From assembly GCF_003594875.1 (NCBI RefSeq), contig NZ_QZEY01000009.1, positions 62,001 to 126,000 on the forward strand: 64,000 nt of DNA, given 5' to 3'. The position numbers and the translations under genes are program-made. Position 1 is the first letter of the stretch. Each line of letters begins with the position of its first letter. Of this stretch, positions 40,608 to 49,400 are shown piece by piece. The notes under the pieces are model-generated. The model ran no database searches, was not told the DNA's origin, and was given only the letters and a program-made list of their open reading frames with translations. The stretch is from Bailinhaonella thermotolerans. GTDB taxonomy: Bacteria > Actinomycetota > Actinomycetes > Streptosporangiales > Streptosporangiaceae.

Positions 40608-41627
40608 TCAGTCCTCCGCGGAGGACGCGGAGGTCGCGGAGGACGCGGGGGTCGTGGAGGACGCGGAGGACGCGGCGGGCTCCGGCCGGGGCTCCTCGCG
40701 GCGGGCGGCCGCGGGGCGGGCCTGGCGGCGGGCGAGGATCGCGATCCCGCCGATCGCGAGCACCAGGCCCACCACGAGGAGCACCAGCGGCATGGTGGTC
40801 TTGATGAGCGTGATCTTGTTCATCGCGTCCCGGGCCTTGGCGGCCAGCTCGGCGATCGACTCGTCGGTCATCTTCGCGTCGGCGCGGAAGGCGATCGAGC
40901 GCTCGACGCCGTCCTGCGTGCGCAGCGTCTCGTCGCGGCTCTGGTCCTGACGTACGGGCGTGCCGCTGGTCGGCTCGACGTAGTAGGTCACCGTGCCCTC
41001 GTAGACCCGGTCCACCTGGACCTCGTCGTTGCCCTCCATGCCGATGAGGTTGGCCGGGACGCTCAGCGTCTGCGTCTTGGTGGCCGGCACCTTCTGCTCG
41101 AACTTGTAGACCTTCAGCCCGGCGACCGTCTCCTCGCCCACGAACTGGGCCGGGAACGCCTTGCGGGCGGTGGAGTTGAAGACCTCGTACGTCCTCTTCT
41201 CGGTGCCGAACGGGAACAGGTAGACCTGCCCGGACATCTCCGCGGGCTGCCCGTCGATGTTGGTCCCGCAGCAGGCGACGGCCCGGCCGGTGTACTTGTC
41301 GAACGCGCTGCGCCGGGACGACATGCTGATCTGCGGCTTCTGGTTGGTGGCGTCGGCCACCGACATGAACTCGTCCCAGACGACGCGGTCGCCCTTGGAC
41401 TCCTTCACGTCACCGCGCGTGGTCACCGTGATGAGCAGATCACCGGTCAGGACCTTCTGGTCCGGGATGCTGAAGTACTGCGCCCCGGCGGCCTGTAGCT
41501 TGGTGATGCCGTACTGGTCGGCCGGCGCGGCGATGAGCTGTCCCGCGGCGTAGAACCGGACGAGCGCGGCCAAGGTGATGAGGAACGCCCCGATTCCCAG
41601 TAGCACGACTCCTGTGGTGCGACGCAT
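40608..41627 (-). CDS. DUF3068 membrane protein, copy 1
   Basis: A 339-residue protein of the porin-PorA-like DUF3068 family. One N-terminal helix (about 7-28), a large extracytoplasmic domain (about 30-280; YFAAGQ/GAQYFSIPD, AFDKYTGRAVACCG) and one helix near the C-terminus (about 285-308) followed by an Arg- and Ala/Ser-rich tail. ATG 41627 has GGAGG six bases upstream; the ATG at 41666 has none. The DNA of the tail is repetitive (GGAGGACGC units). A paralogue lies at 43672-44718, and both flank an acyltransferase and a methyltransferase. The function in the cell envelope is unknown. Confidence 0.88.
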   Translation of the reverse strand: MRRTTGVVLLGIGAFLITLAALVRFYAAGQLIAAPADQYGITKLQAAGAQYFSIPDQKVLTGDLLITVTTRGDVKESKGDRVVWDEFMSVADATNQKPQISMSSRRSAFDKYTGRAVACCGTNIDGQPAEMSGQVYLFPFGTEKRTYEVFNSTARKAFPAQFVGEETVAGLKVYKFEQKVPATKTQTLSVPANLIGMEGNDEVQVDRVYEGTVTYYVEPTSGTPVRQDQSRDETLRTQDGVERSIAFRADAKMTDESIAELAAKARDAMNKITLIKTTMPLVLLVVGLVLAIGGIAILARRQARPAAARREEPRPEPAASSASSTTPASSATSASSAED

Positions 41628-41732
41628 ACGATCCTCCGGGGGTCCCGCTATGTCATTGTCTGTCATGAATCGCCATTGACGTGCCGGTTATAGTAGTGCG
41701 TCCTGTGGTCCTCGTCACGAGGGTGCGCACTT

Positions 41733-43037
41733 TTGATCGGAACAGGTTCTAACCCGACCTCCGCTGCGCGGAGAAACCAATCTTCCGCCGAAGACCTGCC
41801 GCTTTTGAATCACGGGCCGGTCACGAATGACCGGCCGTTCGGCGGCGACCGCCTGCCCGCCCTCGACGGCGTGCGCGCGATCGCCGCCTTCGTGGTGCTC
41901 CTGTACCACGTCGCCATGGAGTCCGGCGCGGGCCTCGCGGAGGGGTTCTTCGGCGGTGTCCTGGCCCGGGGCGACGTCGGCGTTCCGATCTTCTTCGTGC
42001 TCTCGGGCCTGCTCCTCTACCGGCCCTGGGCCGCCCGTGCCGTCCTGGGTGTCGAACCGCCGCGCGTCCGCGCCTACCTGTGGAAACGCGTGCTGCGCAT
42101 CCTCCCGGCGTACTGGATCGTGGTCGTCGTGGCCCTCGCGCTGTGGTCGCGGGACCGCCTGGACGACGTGTGGACCTGGGTCCAGTTGCTCCTGCTCGGC
42201 CAGAACTACGTCCCCGACCCCTGGTGGGGCGGGCTCGGGCCGCGCGGGCTGGCGCAGATGTGGAGCCTGTCCGTCGAGATGGCCTTCTACCTGACGCTCC
42301 CGCTCATGGCCTGGGTCCTGGGCCGGTGCGCCGCGGGGGCGGTCTCCCCCTCGGGGCGGGCGAAGCGGCTGCTGGCCGGCCTCGGGGTCTTCGCCCTGCT
42401 CGGCTACGTGTGGACGTACTTCGCGTTCCATCCCGTCTACCGGCCCGAGATGAACGTCTGGCTCCCGCGCGCGTGGACGTACTTCGCGGCGGGCATGGCG
42501 CTGGCCGTACTGCTCGCGTGGGTGCGCTCGGAGCGGGACGGGCACGAGGACGGGGACCGGCACGGGGCCGGGGGCGGGGACGGGCCGGCGGGGCGGTTCG
42601 CGCGCGGCCTGGCGGCGTCGTGGGGCACGTGCTGGGTGATCGCGGCGATGGCGTACGCGATCGCGTCCACGCCGGTGACCGGCAAGCGCTTCTTCGGCGA
42701 GGAGACGCTGTGGACGGCCTGGTTCGAGCTGGTGCTCTACACCGTGGTCGCCCTCGCCCTGGTGGCCCCGGTGGCCGTGGCCGACGCGCGGGACTCGGCG
42801 CTGGGCAGGTTCTTCGGCGGGCCGGTGATGCGGTTCCTCGGCGAGGTGTCCTACGGGGTGTTCCTGTGGCAGTTCGTCGTCCTGTACGCGTGGTACGAGC
42901 TCACCGGGCAGCGGCCGTGGACCGGGAACTTCCCGCTCAACCTGCTCGCCGTGGCCGGGCTCACCCTGCTGCTGGCCACGCTCACGCACCGCCTGGTCGA
43001 GCGGCCCCTGCAGCGGCTGCGGGGTCTGGTCCGGTGA
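41733..43037 (+). CDS. Acyltransferase-3 family membrane protein
   Basis: OafA/YrhL-like O-acyltransferase of 434 residues with ten or more helices. The opening motif LPALDGVRAIAAFVVLLYH carries the catalytic His of the family, followed by RGDVGVPIFFVLSGLLLY and KRVLRILPAYW. These enzymes acylate sugars of glycans or natural products at the membrane. It starts at TTG 41733 with GAGGG nine bases upstream. The loop around residues 265-285 is rich in His, Asp and Gly. It is translationally coupled to the methyltransferase (GTGA) and divergent from the first DUF3068 gene. A role in modifying the envelope glycan made by the neighbouring cluster is likely. Confidence 0.9.
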   Translation: MIGTGSNPTSAARRNQSSAEDLPLLNHGPVTNDRPFGGDRLPALDGVRAIAAFVVLLYHVAMESGAGLAEGFFGGVLARGDVGVPIFFVLSGLLLYRPWAARAVLGVEPPRVRAYLWKRVLRILPAYWIVVVVALALWSRDRLDDVWTWVQLLLLGQNYVPDPWWGGLGPRGLAQMWSLSVEMAFYLTLPLMAWVLGRCAAGAVSPSGRAKRLLAGLGVFALLGYVWTYFAFHPVYRPEMNVWLPRAWTYFAAGMALAVLLAWVRSERDGHEDGDRHGAGGGDGPAGRFARGLAASWGTCWVIAAMAYAIASTPVTGKRFFGEETLWTAWFELVLYTVVALALVAPVAVADARDSALGRFFGGPVMRFLGEVSYGVFLWQFVVLYAWYELTGQRPWTGNFPLNLLAVAGLTLLLATLTHRLVERPLQRLRGLVR

Positions 43038-43765
43038 CCGAGCCGCACCGCGCGACGACGGCCAGGTCCTGGCGGCTGCTCAGGGCGTTCGGCAAGGAGG
43101 GCAGCGACCCCGCCCACTTCTACGGCCTGCTCGCCCGCGACACCGCCGCCCAGCTCGCCTCCTACACCGAGCTGAAGGGCGCGGTGCTGCTCGACGTGGG
43201 CTGCGGGCCCGGGTACTTCTCCGAGGAGCTGCGCGCGGCCGGCGCCCTGTGCGTCGGGCTGGACGCCGACCTGGGCGAGATGCGCGCCCGGGGGGCGCCG
43301 CCCGAGGGCGTGGTGATCGGCGACGGGCTGCGGCTGCCGGTCCTGTCCGGCGCGGTGGACGTCTGCTTCTCCTCCAACGTGCTCGAACACGTCCCCGAGC
43401 CGTGGACGATGGCCGCCGAGATGATCCGCGTCACCCGCCCCGGCGGCGTCATCTACCTGTCCTTCACCAACTGGTTGTCGTGGGCCGGGGGCCACGAGAC
43501 GCGCCCGTGGCACTACCTGGGCGGGCGGTTCGCGGCCCGCCGTTACGAGCGCCGGACCGGCAGGCCGCCGAAGAACCTGTACGGCCGGAGCCTGTTCCCG
43601 GTCTCGGTCGGCGCGGCGCTGCGCTGGGCCAGGGGCCGGGAGGACGTGGAGATCGTGGACGCCCTCCCCCGCTACCACCCGCGCTGGGCGGCCTCCGTCG
43701 TGTCCGTGCCGGGGCTGCGGGAGCTGCTGACCTGGAACCTGCTCCTGGTCCTGCGCAAGAGGTAG
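43034..43765 (+). CDS. Class I SAM-dependent methyltransferase
   Basis: A 243-residue methyltransferase with motif I LLDVGCGPGYFSEEL, motif II VCFSSNVLEHVPEP and a post-motif RPGGVIYLSFTNW. GTG 43034 overlaps the acyltransferase stop by four bases. The C-terminal half (YERRTGRPPKNLYGRSLFPVSV) is like enzymes near AftD genes in other actinobacteria and may act on a lipid-linked or glycan substrate. Its last 94 bases overlap the convergent second DUF3068 gene, so the C-terminal 30 codons are coded on both strands. Confidence 0.9.
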   Translation: MTEPHRATTARSWRLLRAFGKEGSDPAHFYGLLARDTAAQLASYTELKGAVLLDVGCGPGYFSEELRAAGALCVGLDADLGEMRARGAPPEGVVIGDGLRLPVLSGAVDVCFSSNVLEHVPEPWTMAAEMIRVTRPGGVIYLSFTNWLSWAGGHETRPWHYLGGRFAARRYERRTGRPPKNLYGRSLFPVSVGAALRWARGREDVEIVDALPRYHPRWAASVVSVPGLRELLTWNLLLVLRKR

Positions 43766-44718
43766 AGCCCGGCCAGGGCCGTGACCATCCCGGCGCCGCC
43801 CAGCCCGGCCGGGATGATCACGCTCATCCACCGGGACCAGGTCACGAACCGGGCGGCGCGGGCGGTCAGCGCCTCCACGTCGTTCTCGTCGGTGCGCAGG
43901 TCGGCCTGGAACAGCACCGCCCGCTCGGTCCCGTCGGCGGTGCGCAGCGTCTGCCGCTGCGCCTCCCGCACGGCCACCGGCAGCCCGCCGGACGGTTCCA
44001 CCCAGTACGTCCGGTCCACCGAGTACCACCGTTGCAGCGCCACCCGGGCCCGCCCGGGCATGCCCACCGCCGCGCCGGGCAGCGGGTCGCGCAGCTCCTC
44101 GACGAGGGTGGGCTCGATCCGCTGGGTGTACCGGTGGACGCGCACGCCGCGGACGGTCTCCACGCCGTCGAACCGCATCGGCGCCGCCTGCCGCAGCTCC
44201 GGGTCGTAGAAGGGGTAGTCGCGCCGCGCCGCGCCGAAGGGCCAGCGGAAGGACAGGCCCGCCTGCCGCGCGTTCCGGTCGTTGTCGACGTACTCCCCGC
44301 AGCAGTTGACGGCCATGCCGGTGAAACGGTCCACGGCCACGCGACGCTCGCGGTAGCCGATGCGGGAGCGGTCCCCGGCCAGCGTCGAGGTGATCTCCGT
44401 CCACACGGCCCGGTCGGGCGCCGGCCCGGGGTTGCCGCGCAGCGCGGTCACCACCTCGATGTCGGCGCCGCGCACCTGCCGCAGCCCGGCCAGGTCGAAG
44501 TACGACGCCCCGGTGGCGCGCAGCCGTACGACCTCGTCGGGGTCGACCGGGTGGCCGAGGCCGCTGGGGTACACGTGGAGGCGCACGAGCAGGCCCAGCA
44601 CGGCCAGGAAGGCTCCGCAGCCGAGCAGGATCATCGGCAGGCGGGGGTCGCCCGCCCGCGCCGCGGGGGCCTGGCCCGTCTCGCCGGTGTTCGCCGGTGT
44701 CGTCATGGTCGTCGTCAT
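43672..44718 (-). CDS. DUF3068 membrane protein, copy 2
   Basis: A 348-residue paralogue of the protein at 40608. It has an N-terminal helix (about 30-50), the domain motifs GASYFDLAGL and AVDRFTGMAVNCCGEY, and a second helix at about 305-325. The C-terminal tail is encoded opposite the methyltransferase gene end. ATG 44718 overlaps the previous stop by four bases (ATGA), so the protein is made together with the AftD-like cluster. The shared Cys pair NCCG/ACCG in both copies is notable. The role in the envelope is not known. Confidence 0.87.
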   Translation of the reverse strand: MTTTMTTPANTGETGQAPAARAGDPRLPMILLGCGAFLAVLGLLVRLHVYPSGLGHPVDPDEVVRLRATGASYFDLAGLRQVRGADIEVVTALRGNPGPAPDRAVWTEITSTLAGDRSRIGYRERRVAVDRFTGMAVNCCGEYVDNDRNARQAGLSFRWPFGAARRDYPFYDPELRQAAPMRFDGVETVRGVRVHRYTQRIEPTLVEELRDPLPGAAVGMPGRARVALQRWYSVDRTYWVEPSGGLPVAVREAQRQTLRTADGTERAVLFQADLRTDENDVEALTARAARFVTWSRWMSVIIPAGLGGAGMVTALAGLYLLRRTRSRFQVSSSRSPGTDTTEAAQRGW

Positions 44719-46490
44719 CGTTTCGGTACGGCCCTGCCGACGGTGACGTCCGAGACGCAGGGGAAGCCGAGCCTGCCGACCTTGACGACGCGCAGGTCCA
44801 CCGCGTCGCCGCCGACGGACAGGTAGAGCTGGCCGAGCCCGTCGGGCACGTTCATCGGGAGCACGCGCCGCCCGGCCTCGGCGCGGGCCCGCGTCGCGCC
44901 CTTGGTGAGCGTGCCGACGCGGATCAGGCGGGCCTCCTCGCCCAGGGCGGCGGGGGGCAGTGTGACCTCGACCTTGCCGCCGTGCTCGGGGCGGCAGTCC
45001 GCGCCGCCGGGCGGGGTCAGCTTCTCGCCCTCGATGTCGGCCGCGACCAGCCGGCCCCGGTCGTCGAAGACCACGCCCGACGGCGCGGCCGGGGGCGCGT
45101 ACAGCGCCTCGCGCTGGGCGGGGGTGGCCAGCGGGCCCACGATGCGGGAGACCAGGTTGTACTCCCCGTAGCCCGGGGTCAGCATGAAGTCCGGCGCCTT
45201 CCGGTCGAACACGGCCTGCCCGAGCGGTTTCGCCAGCGCCTGGCGGGCCCCGGCGATGAACGCCTCGCGGTCCGGCGCGCCCAGCCGCTCGGCGTAGTTG
45301 TTGATCGACACGAGCGAGGAGACCACGAACGCGCCCAGCAGCAGCGAGCCGGCGCCGTACGCGATCTCCCTGGCGGGCGGCGTGCGCCGGTACGGGTCCT
45401 CCTCGCCCAGGACCGGGAGCAGCACGAGCCCGAGCACCAGGGCGAACACCGGGAGGGCGTCGGCGACGTGCCGCGTGTCCTGCCCGAGGAAGGCCCCGCC
45501 GAGGTACACGCGCCCGTACAGCGGCGGCGGCACGTCCACGAACAGCAGGTACGCCAGCAGGATCGTCCAGGCGTACCAGGCGCGGCGGCGGTAGACGAGG
45601 GTGATGGCGACGAGCGCGGCCACGACGGCCGCCGACACCGCGACCATGAGCGGCGGCGGGCTGGCCACGCCCCAGTCGGGGCCGCCGAACCAGCCCCAGG
45701 GCCCGCCGAGCACGGTCGTCATGAACGTCCGGAAGATCAGGTTCCCGACGAACCCGGCCGCGTCGGCGAGCTTGGGAATGCCCCCGATCTCCTCCGACGT
45801 GGACTGCTGCGTGAAGTAGAGGACCAGGTAGCCGGCCAGCACCGTGCCGTGGGCCGCCCAGGCCCGGGGATGCGCGGCCAGCTCCCGGAACGGCCCGTGG
45901 CGGCGGCGCAGCGACAGCGCGAACAGCAGCACCGGGATCACCGCGGCCTTCAGGAAGAACACCATCCCGAACACGGTCCACAGCAGGGCGTGCGCCACGT
46001 GCCGGGCGTTCCCGGTCCGCAGGTAGGTGACGTGCGCGGCCACCGCCATCGGCAGCGCGATCTGCAGCGGCACGGTGTTGATCGCCCCGGCCCACCAGGT
46101 GAGCACGGGCAGCCCGACCGGCGCGGCCAGGAACACCAGCAGCGGCACGAGGATCAGCGGCCGCCGCCCGAACACGACGGCGAGCATCCGGTAGACCGCC
46201 AGCCCCGCCGCCGCGTGCAGCGCCAGCGTGACCGCCGTGACCAGCCCCCAGTCGTACGGCGCGGCGCGGGCGAGCACCCAGACCAGCGCGAAGGAGCCCG
46301 GCATGAACTGGCCCAGGTGGGAGCGCCCGAGGTAGTCCCAGGTCAGGCCGTTCTCCGCGGCGCGGGCGAGGAACTCGTAGTCGTCCTCCTTGAAGTACGC
46401 CCGGGAGACGATGAACGCCTTGGCGGCCGTCTGGAGCGCGATCAGCGCCACCGCGGCGATCGTGACGGCGCGGCCGGTGAGCCGGTTCAC
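44715..46490 (-). CDS. Polytopic membrane protein, GT-C-like
   Basis: A 591-residue protein with eleven to twelve helices in its first 400 residues and a soluble C-terminal domain of 180 residues. The first loop has KEDDYEFLARA: the acidic motif after the first helix is reminiscent of GT-C glycosyltransferases that use polyprenyl-linked sugars, but the similarity is too weak for a firm call. GTG 46490 overlaps the AftD stop (GTGA) and the stop overlaps DUF3068 copy 2, so all three are translationally coupled. A partner in building an arabinose-containing or related glycan is an inference from context. Confidence 0.78.
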   Translation of the reverse strand: MNRLTGRAVTIAAVALIALQTAAKAFIVSRAYFKEDDYEFLARAAENGLTWDYLGRSHLGQFMPGSFALVWVLARAAPYDWGLVTAVTLALHAAAGLAVYRMLAVVFGRRPLILVPLLVFLAAPVGLPVLTWWAGAINTVPLQIALPMAVAAHVTYLRTGNARHVAHALLWTVFGMVFFLKAAVIPVLLFALSLRRRHGPFRELAAHPRAWAAHGTVLAGYLVLYFTQQSTSEEIGGIPKLADAAGFVGNLIFRTFMTTVLGGPWGWFGGPDWGVASPPPLMVAVSAAVVAALVAITLVYRRRAWYAWTILLAYLLFVDVPPPLYGRVYLGGAFLGQDTRHVADALPVFALVLGLVLLPVLGEEDPYRRTPPAREIAYGAGSLLLGAFVVSSLVSINNYAERLGAPDREAFIAGARQALAKPLGQAVFDRKAPDFMLTPGYGEYNLVSRIVGPLATPAQREALYAPPAAPSGVVFDDRGRLVAADIEGEKLTPPGGADCRPEHGGKVEVTLPPAALGEEARLIRVGTLTKGATRARAEAGRRVLPMNVPDGLGQLYLSVGGDAVDLRVVKVGRLGFPCVSDVTVGRAVPKR

Positions 46491-49400
46491 GTCTCCTCCC
46501 TGACGGTCGCGGCGGCCACGTGCCCCAGCGCGATCAGGCACAGCGCCTGCGGCGCGACCTCGGCGGCGGCCGATGCGCCGGTCAGCGCGAGCAGGACCCC
46601 GGCCGCGCCGGCCAGCGCGGCGGGCACCCAGGGCGAGGCGACCACCCGGGCCGGCCAGACGAGCGGGGTGGCGGCGTGCTGCGCCCGTGCGACCGCCCGC
46701 AGCCACACCACCAGCGCGAACACGGCGGTGGTGAGCGCGGCCCCGATCACGCCGCCGATCCAGAAGCCGAGGACCGGGGCGAGCGGCCAGACCCACCGCG
46801 CCCGCAGGTGGCCCGCGGGGGCGGCCGGGCGGTCGCGGCCCCGCCGTACGGGCAGGAGGGCGAGCAGCACGACGAGCAGGGCGAGGCCGCCGCCGGCGGC
46901 CAGCGCGACGCGGTACGGCCGGTCGGGCTCGTAGCGCAGCACCACGTCGGCGGTGACCTCGGGCAGTTCCCAGGCCTGGCGCCAGCCGTCCAGCCGCACC
47001 GGCTTGAGCCGGACGCCGCCGAGGTAGGCCTGCCAGCCCTCGTTGTAGTTCTCGTTGATCGTCAGGTACGACGGGACGTCCGTGTCCACCGCGACGCGGC
47101 GCTCGGAGACCGTCCACCGCCTGATCTCGGCGGGCTCGGCGGCGACCCGCTCCACCGGCGCGGCCCCGGTGGGCTTGACCACCGCGGCGGTGACCCGGAA
47201 GGGGTCGCCCGGGGCCGCGCTGACGCGGGTCTCGCCCCTGATCACGTCGATCGGGCGGCAGCTCCGGTACGTCACGGGACGGGCGTTGAGCAGGTCGTCG
47301 ATGGTGCCGCCGACGATCTCGGTGGTGACGCGGCGGCCGTCCACGCGGAACGTCGGGCCGAACCCGCAGGGCATGGTGAGGGGGTGCCCGGCCAGGTCGG
47401 GCAGCGGCAGCACCCCGGGGATCTGGACGTCAATGACCTCGATGGGGCGGGAGATCGCGGAGGTGAACTCCATCTGGACCTTCCGTGTGCGCGCCGGCGC
47501 GAACTCCAGCCAGCCGTCCTCGCCGGGGTACCCCTCACGCACGCCCTCGTCGGTCCGCACCGTGATCTTGACCGGGGGCGCGCCGAGGGAGGAGTCGGGG
47601 AAGCGGAACCTGATCCTGGACACGGTCGTCCGCCTGCCGAGGTCGGCGGTGAGCGTGGGCCGGGGGTCGAGCAGACCGGCGTACCACGCGGTCTTGGGGT
47701 CGTCGTCGAACGCGGCCCGGCCGAGCACCGCCGGATGCTGGGTGACGATCGACGACGCGGTGACCTTGGGGTAGACGTTCTCCAGGTTGGTGAACGTCTC
47801 GGCCATCGCCCGGTCGGTCAGCACGGCCTGCCCGGTCAGCACCCGCGGCCCCGCCGACTCCGACACGAAGGTGCGGTTGAAGCCGTACCCGTCCTCGCCG
47901 AGCACGCCCAGTTCCGGCGAGCAGGACCAGATGTAGGACCCCTGCATGCACTCGGAGATCGTGTCCTCGCGTGAGAGCACGACGGTCGGGGCCCCCGCGC
48001 CGTCCTCGGGCACGCCGGGGACCGCGATCGTGCGCTCGGCCCGCACCCCCGGGATGGTCAGCTCGGTGATCCCGGCGCGGAAGCCCAGCGTCTCCCGGGA
48101 GTCGTCGGCGATCTTGGTGATCGTGATCCGCACGCGCCTCGTGGCGCCGGCGGGCAGCGGGAGGGTCTGCGGGTCGGCGGTCGCCGCGACCGGGACCACG
48201 CGCCTGCCCGCGTCGGTCTCCACCGCGACCTCCGACACCGGCGGCCCGATGCCGCTGCGCTCGAAGGCCACCCGCAGGTCGGGCGCGGAGACGGGCTCGC
48301 GCAGCCGTACCTCCAGCCACTCGCCCACCGGCCCGGTCCAGCCGCCCGTGCGCCAGCTCGTCCGGTCGTCGCCGTCCATCGCGGCGTACGGCTGCCGCCC
48401 GGGGTCGCGCGAGGCGGGGAGCGCGTCCACCTCGGACTCGGAGGAGGAGGCGCGCACCTCGACGCCGCCGAGGAACCGCGCGGTCGAGGTCGCCGAGCGC
48501 CAGGCCGGGTCCACCAGGTCGCGGGCGGGCCGGTCGGTGCGGTACGGCTGGTCCTCGGTCATCGTGGCCGACGAGGCGTTGCGCAGGTCGCTGAAGGACA
48601 CCTCGCGGCGGCGCAGCGAGTCCGTGATCACCGTGTCCTTCGTCGGGATCCTCTCCGCGCCCGGCTCGTCCCCGACCAGGACCGGCCTGTCCCCCACGAG
48701 CACGCCCTGCTCGGCCAGCGTGACCAGGGCGTCCGGCGAGCCGGTCACGCGCAGCGCGCTGTCCATCGGCACCGTGCCCACGCGCGGCGCGACGTCGGCG
48801 ACCTCGTAGATCTCCACGCTGTCGTACGGCTGGTCGCGCCAGCCCGCGGCGGTGGCGCTGCCCTGGTTCCCGACGACCGGCCCGAATCCGCGGACGCGGC
48901 GCAGGCCGGGCGACTCCGCCAGCGCCTCGTGGACGCGGGCGGGCCAGGCGATGCCGACCGTGGCGCGGTCCAGGTCGTTGCGGACGACGATGTAGCGCAG
49001 GCCCAGGCGGCGCAGCGTGTGGGTCAGCCCGGCGGAGCCCTGCCCTGTGGAGATGCGCTGGTCGATGACCTTCAGCAGGCGGGACAGCCCGGCCGACCCC
49101 CAGGGCACGATCGTGTTGGTGGCCCATCCGGCGCGCAGGAGCGGCTGGAGCGGCTCGTCCAGCGGTCGCCCCCACTGGTACTCCCCGTGCCGCGAGCCCG
49201 GCACCACGAGCACGACGCCGTCGCCGCTGTTCTTGTTCAGCCAGTCCGTCGCCTCGCGCCAGTAGCCGGGGACCGCCCAGAACGAGCCGTGCGGCGTCAG
49301 CCCCGCGCTCGCCACGGGGACCAGCGTCGCGGCGACCAGCCCGGCGGCGGCCCAGCCCAGCGGCCGCCGGACGCGCGGGCGCGGGGACAGGCGGCGCAGG

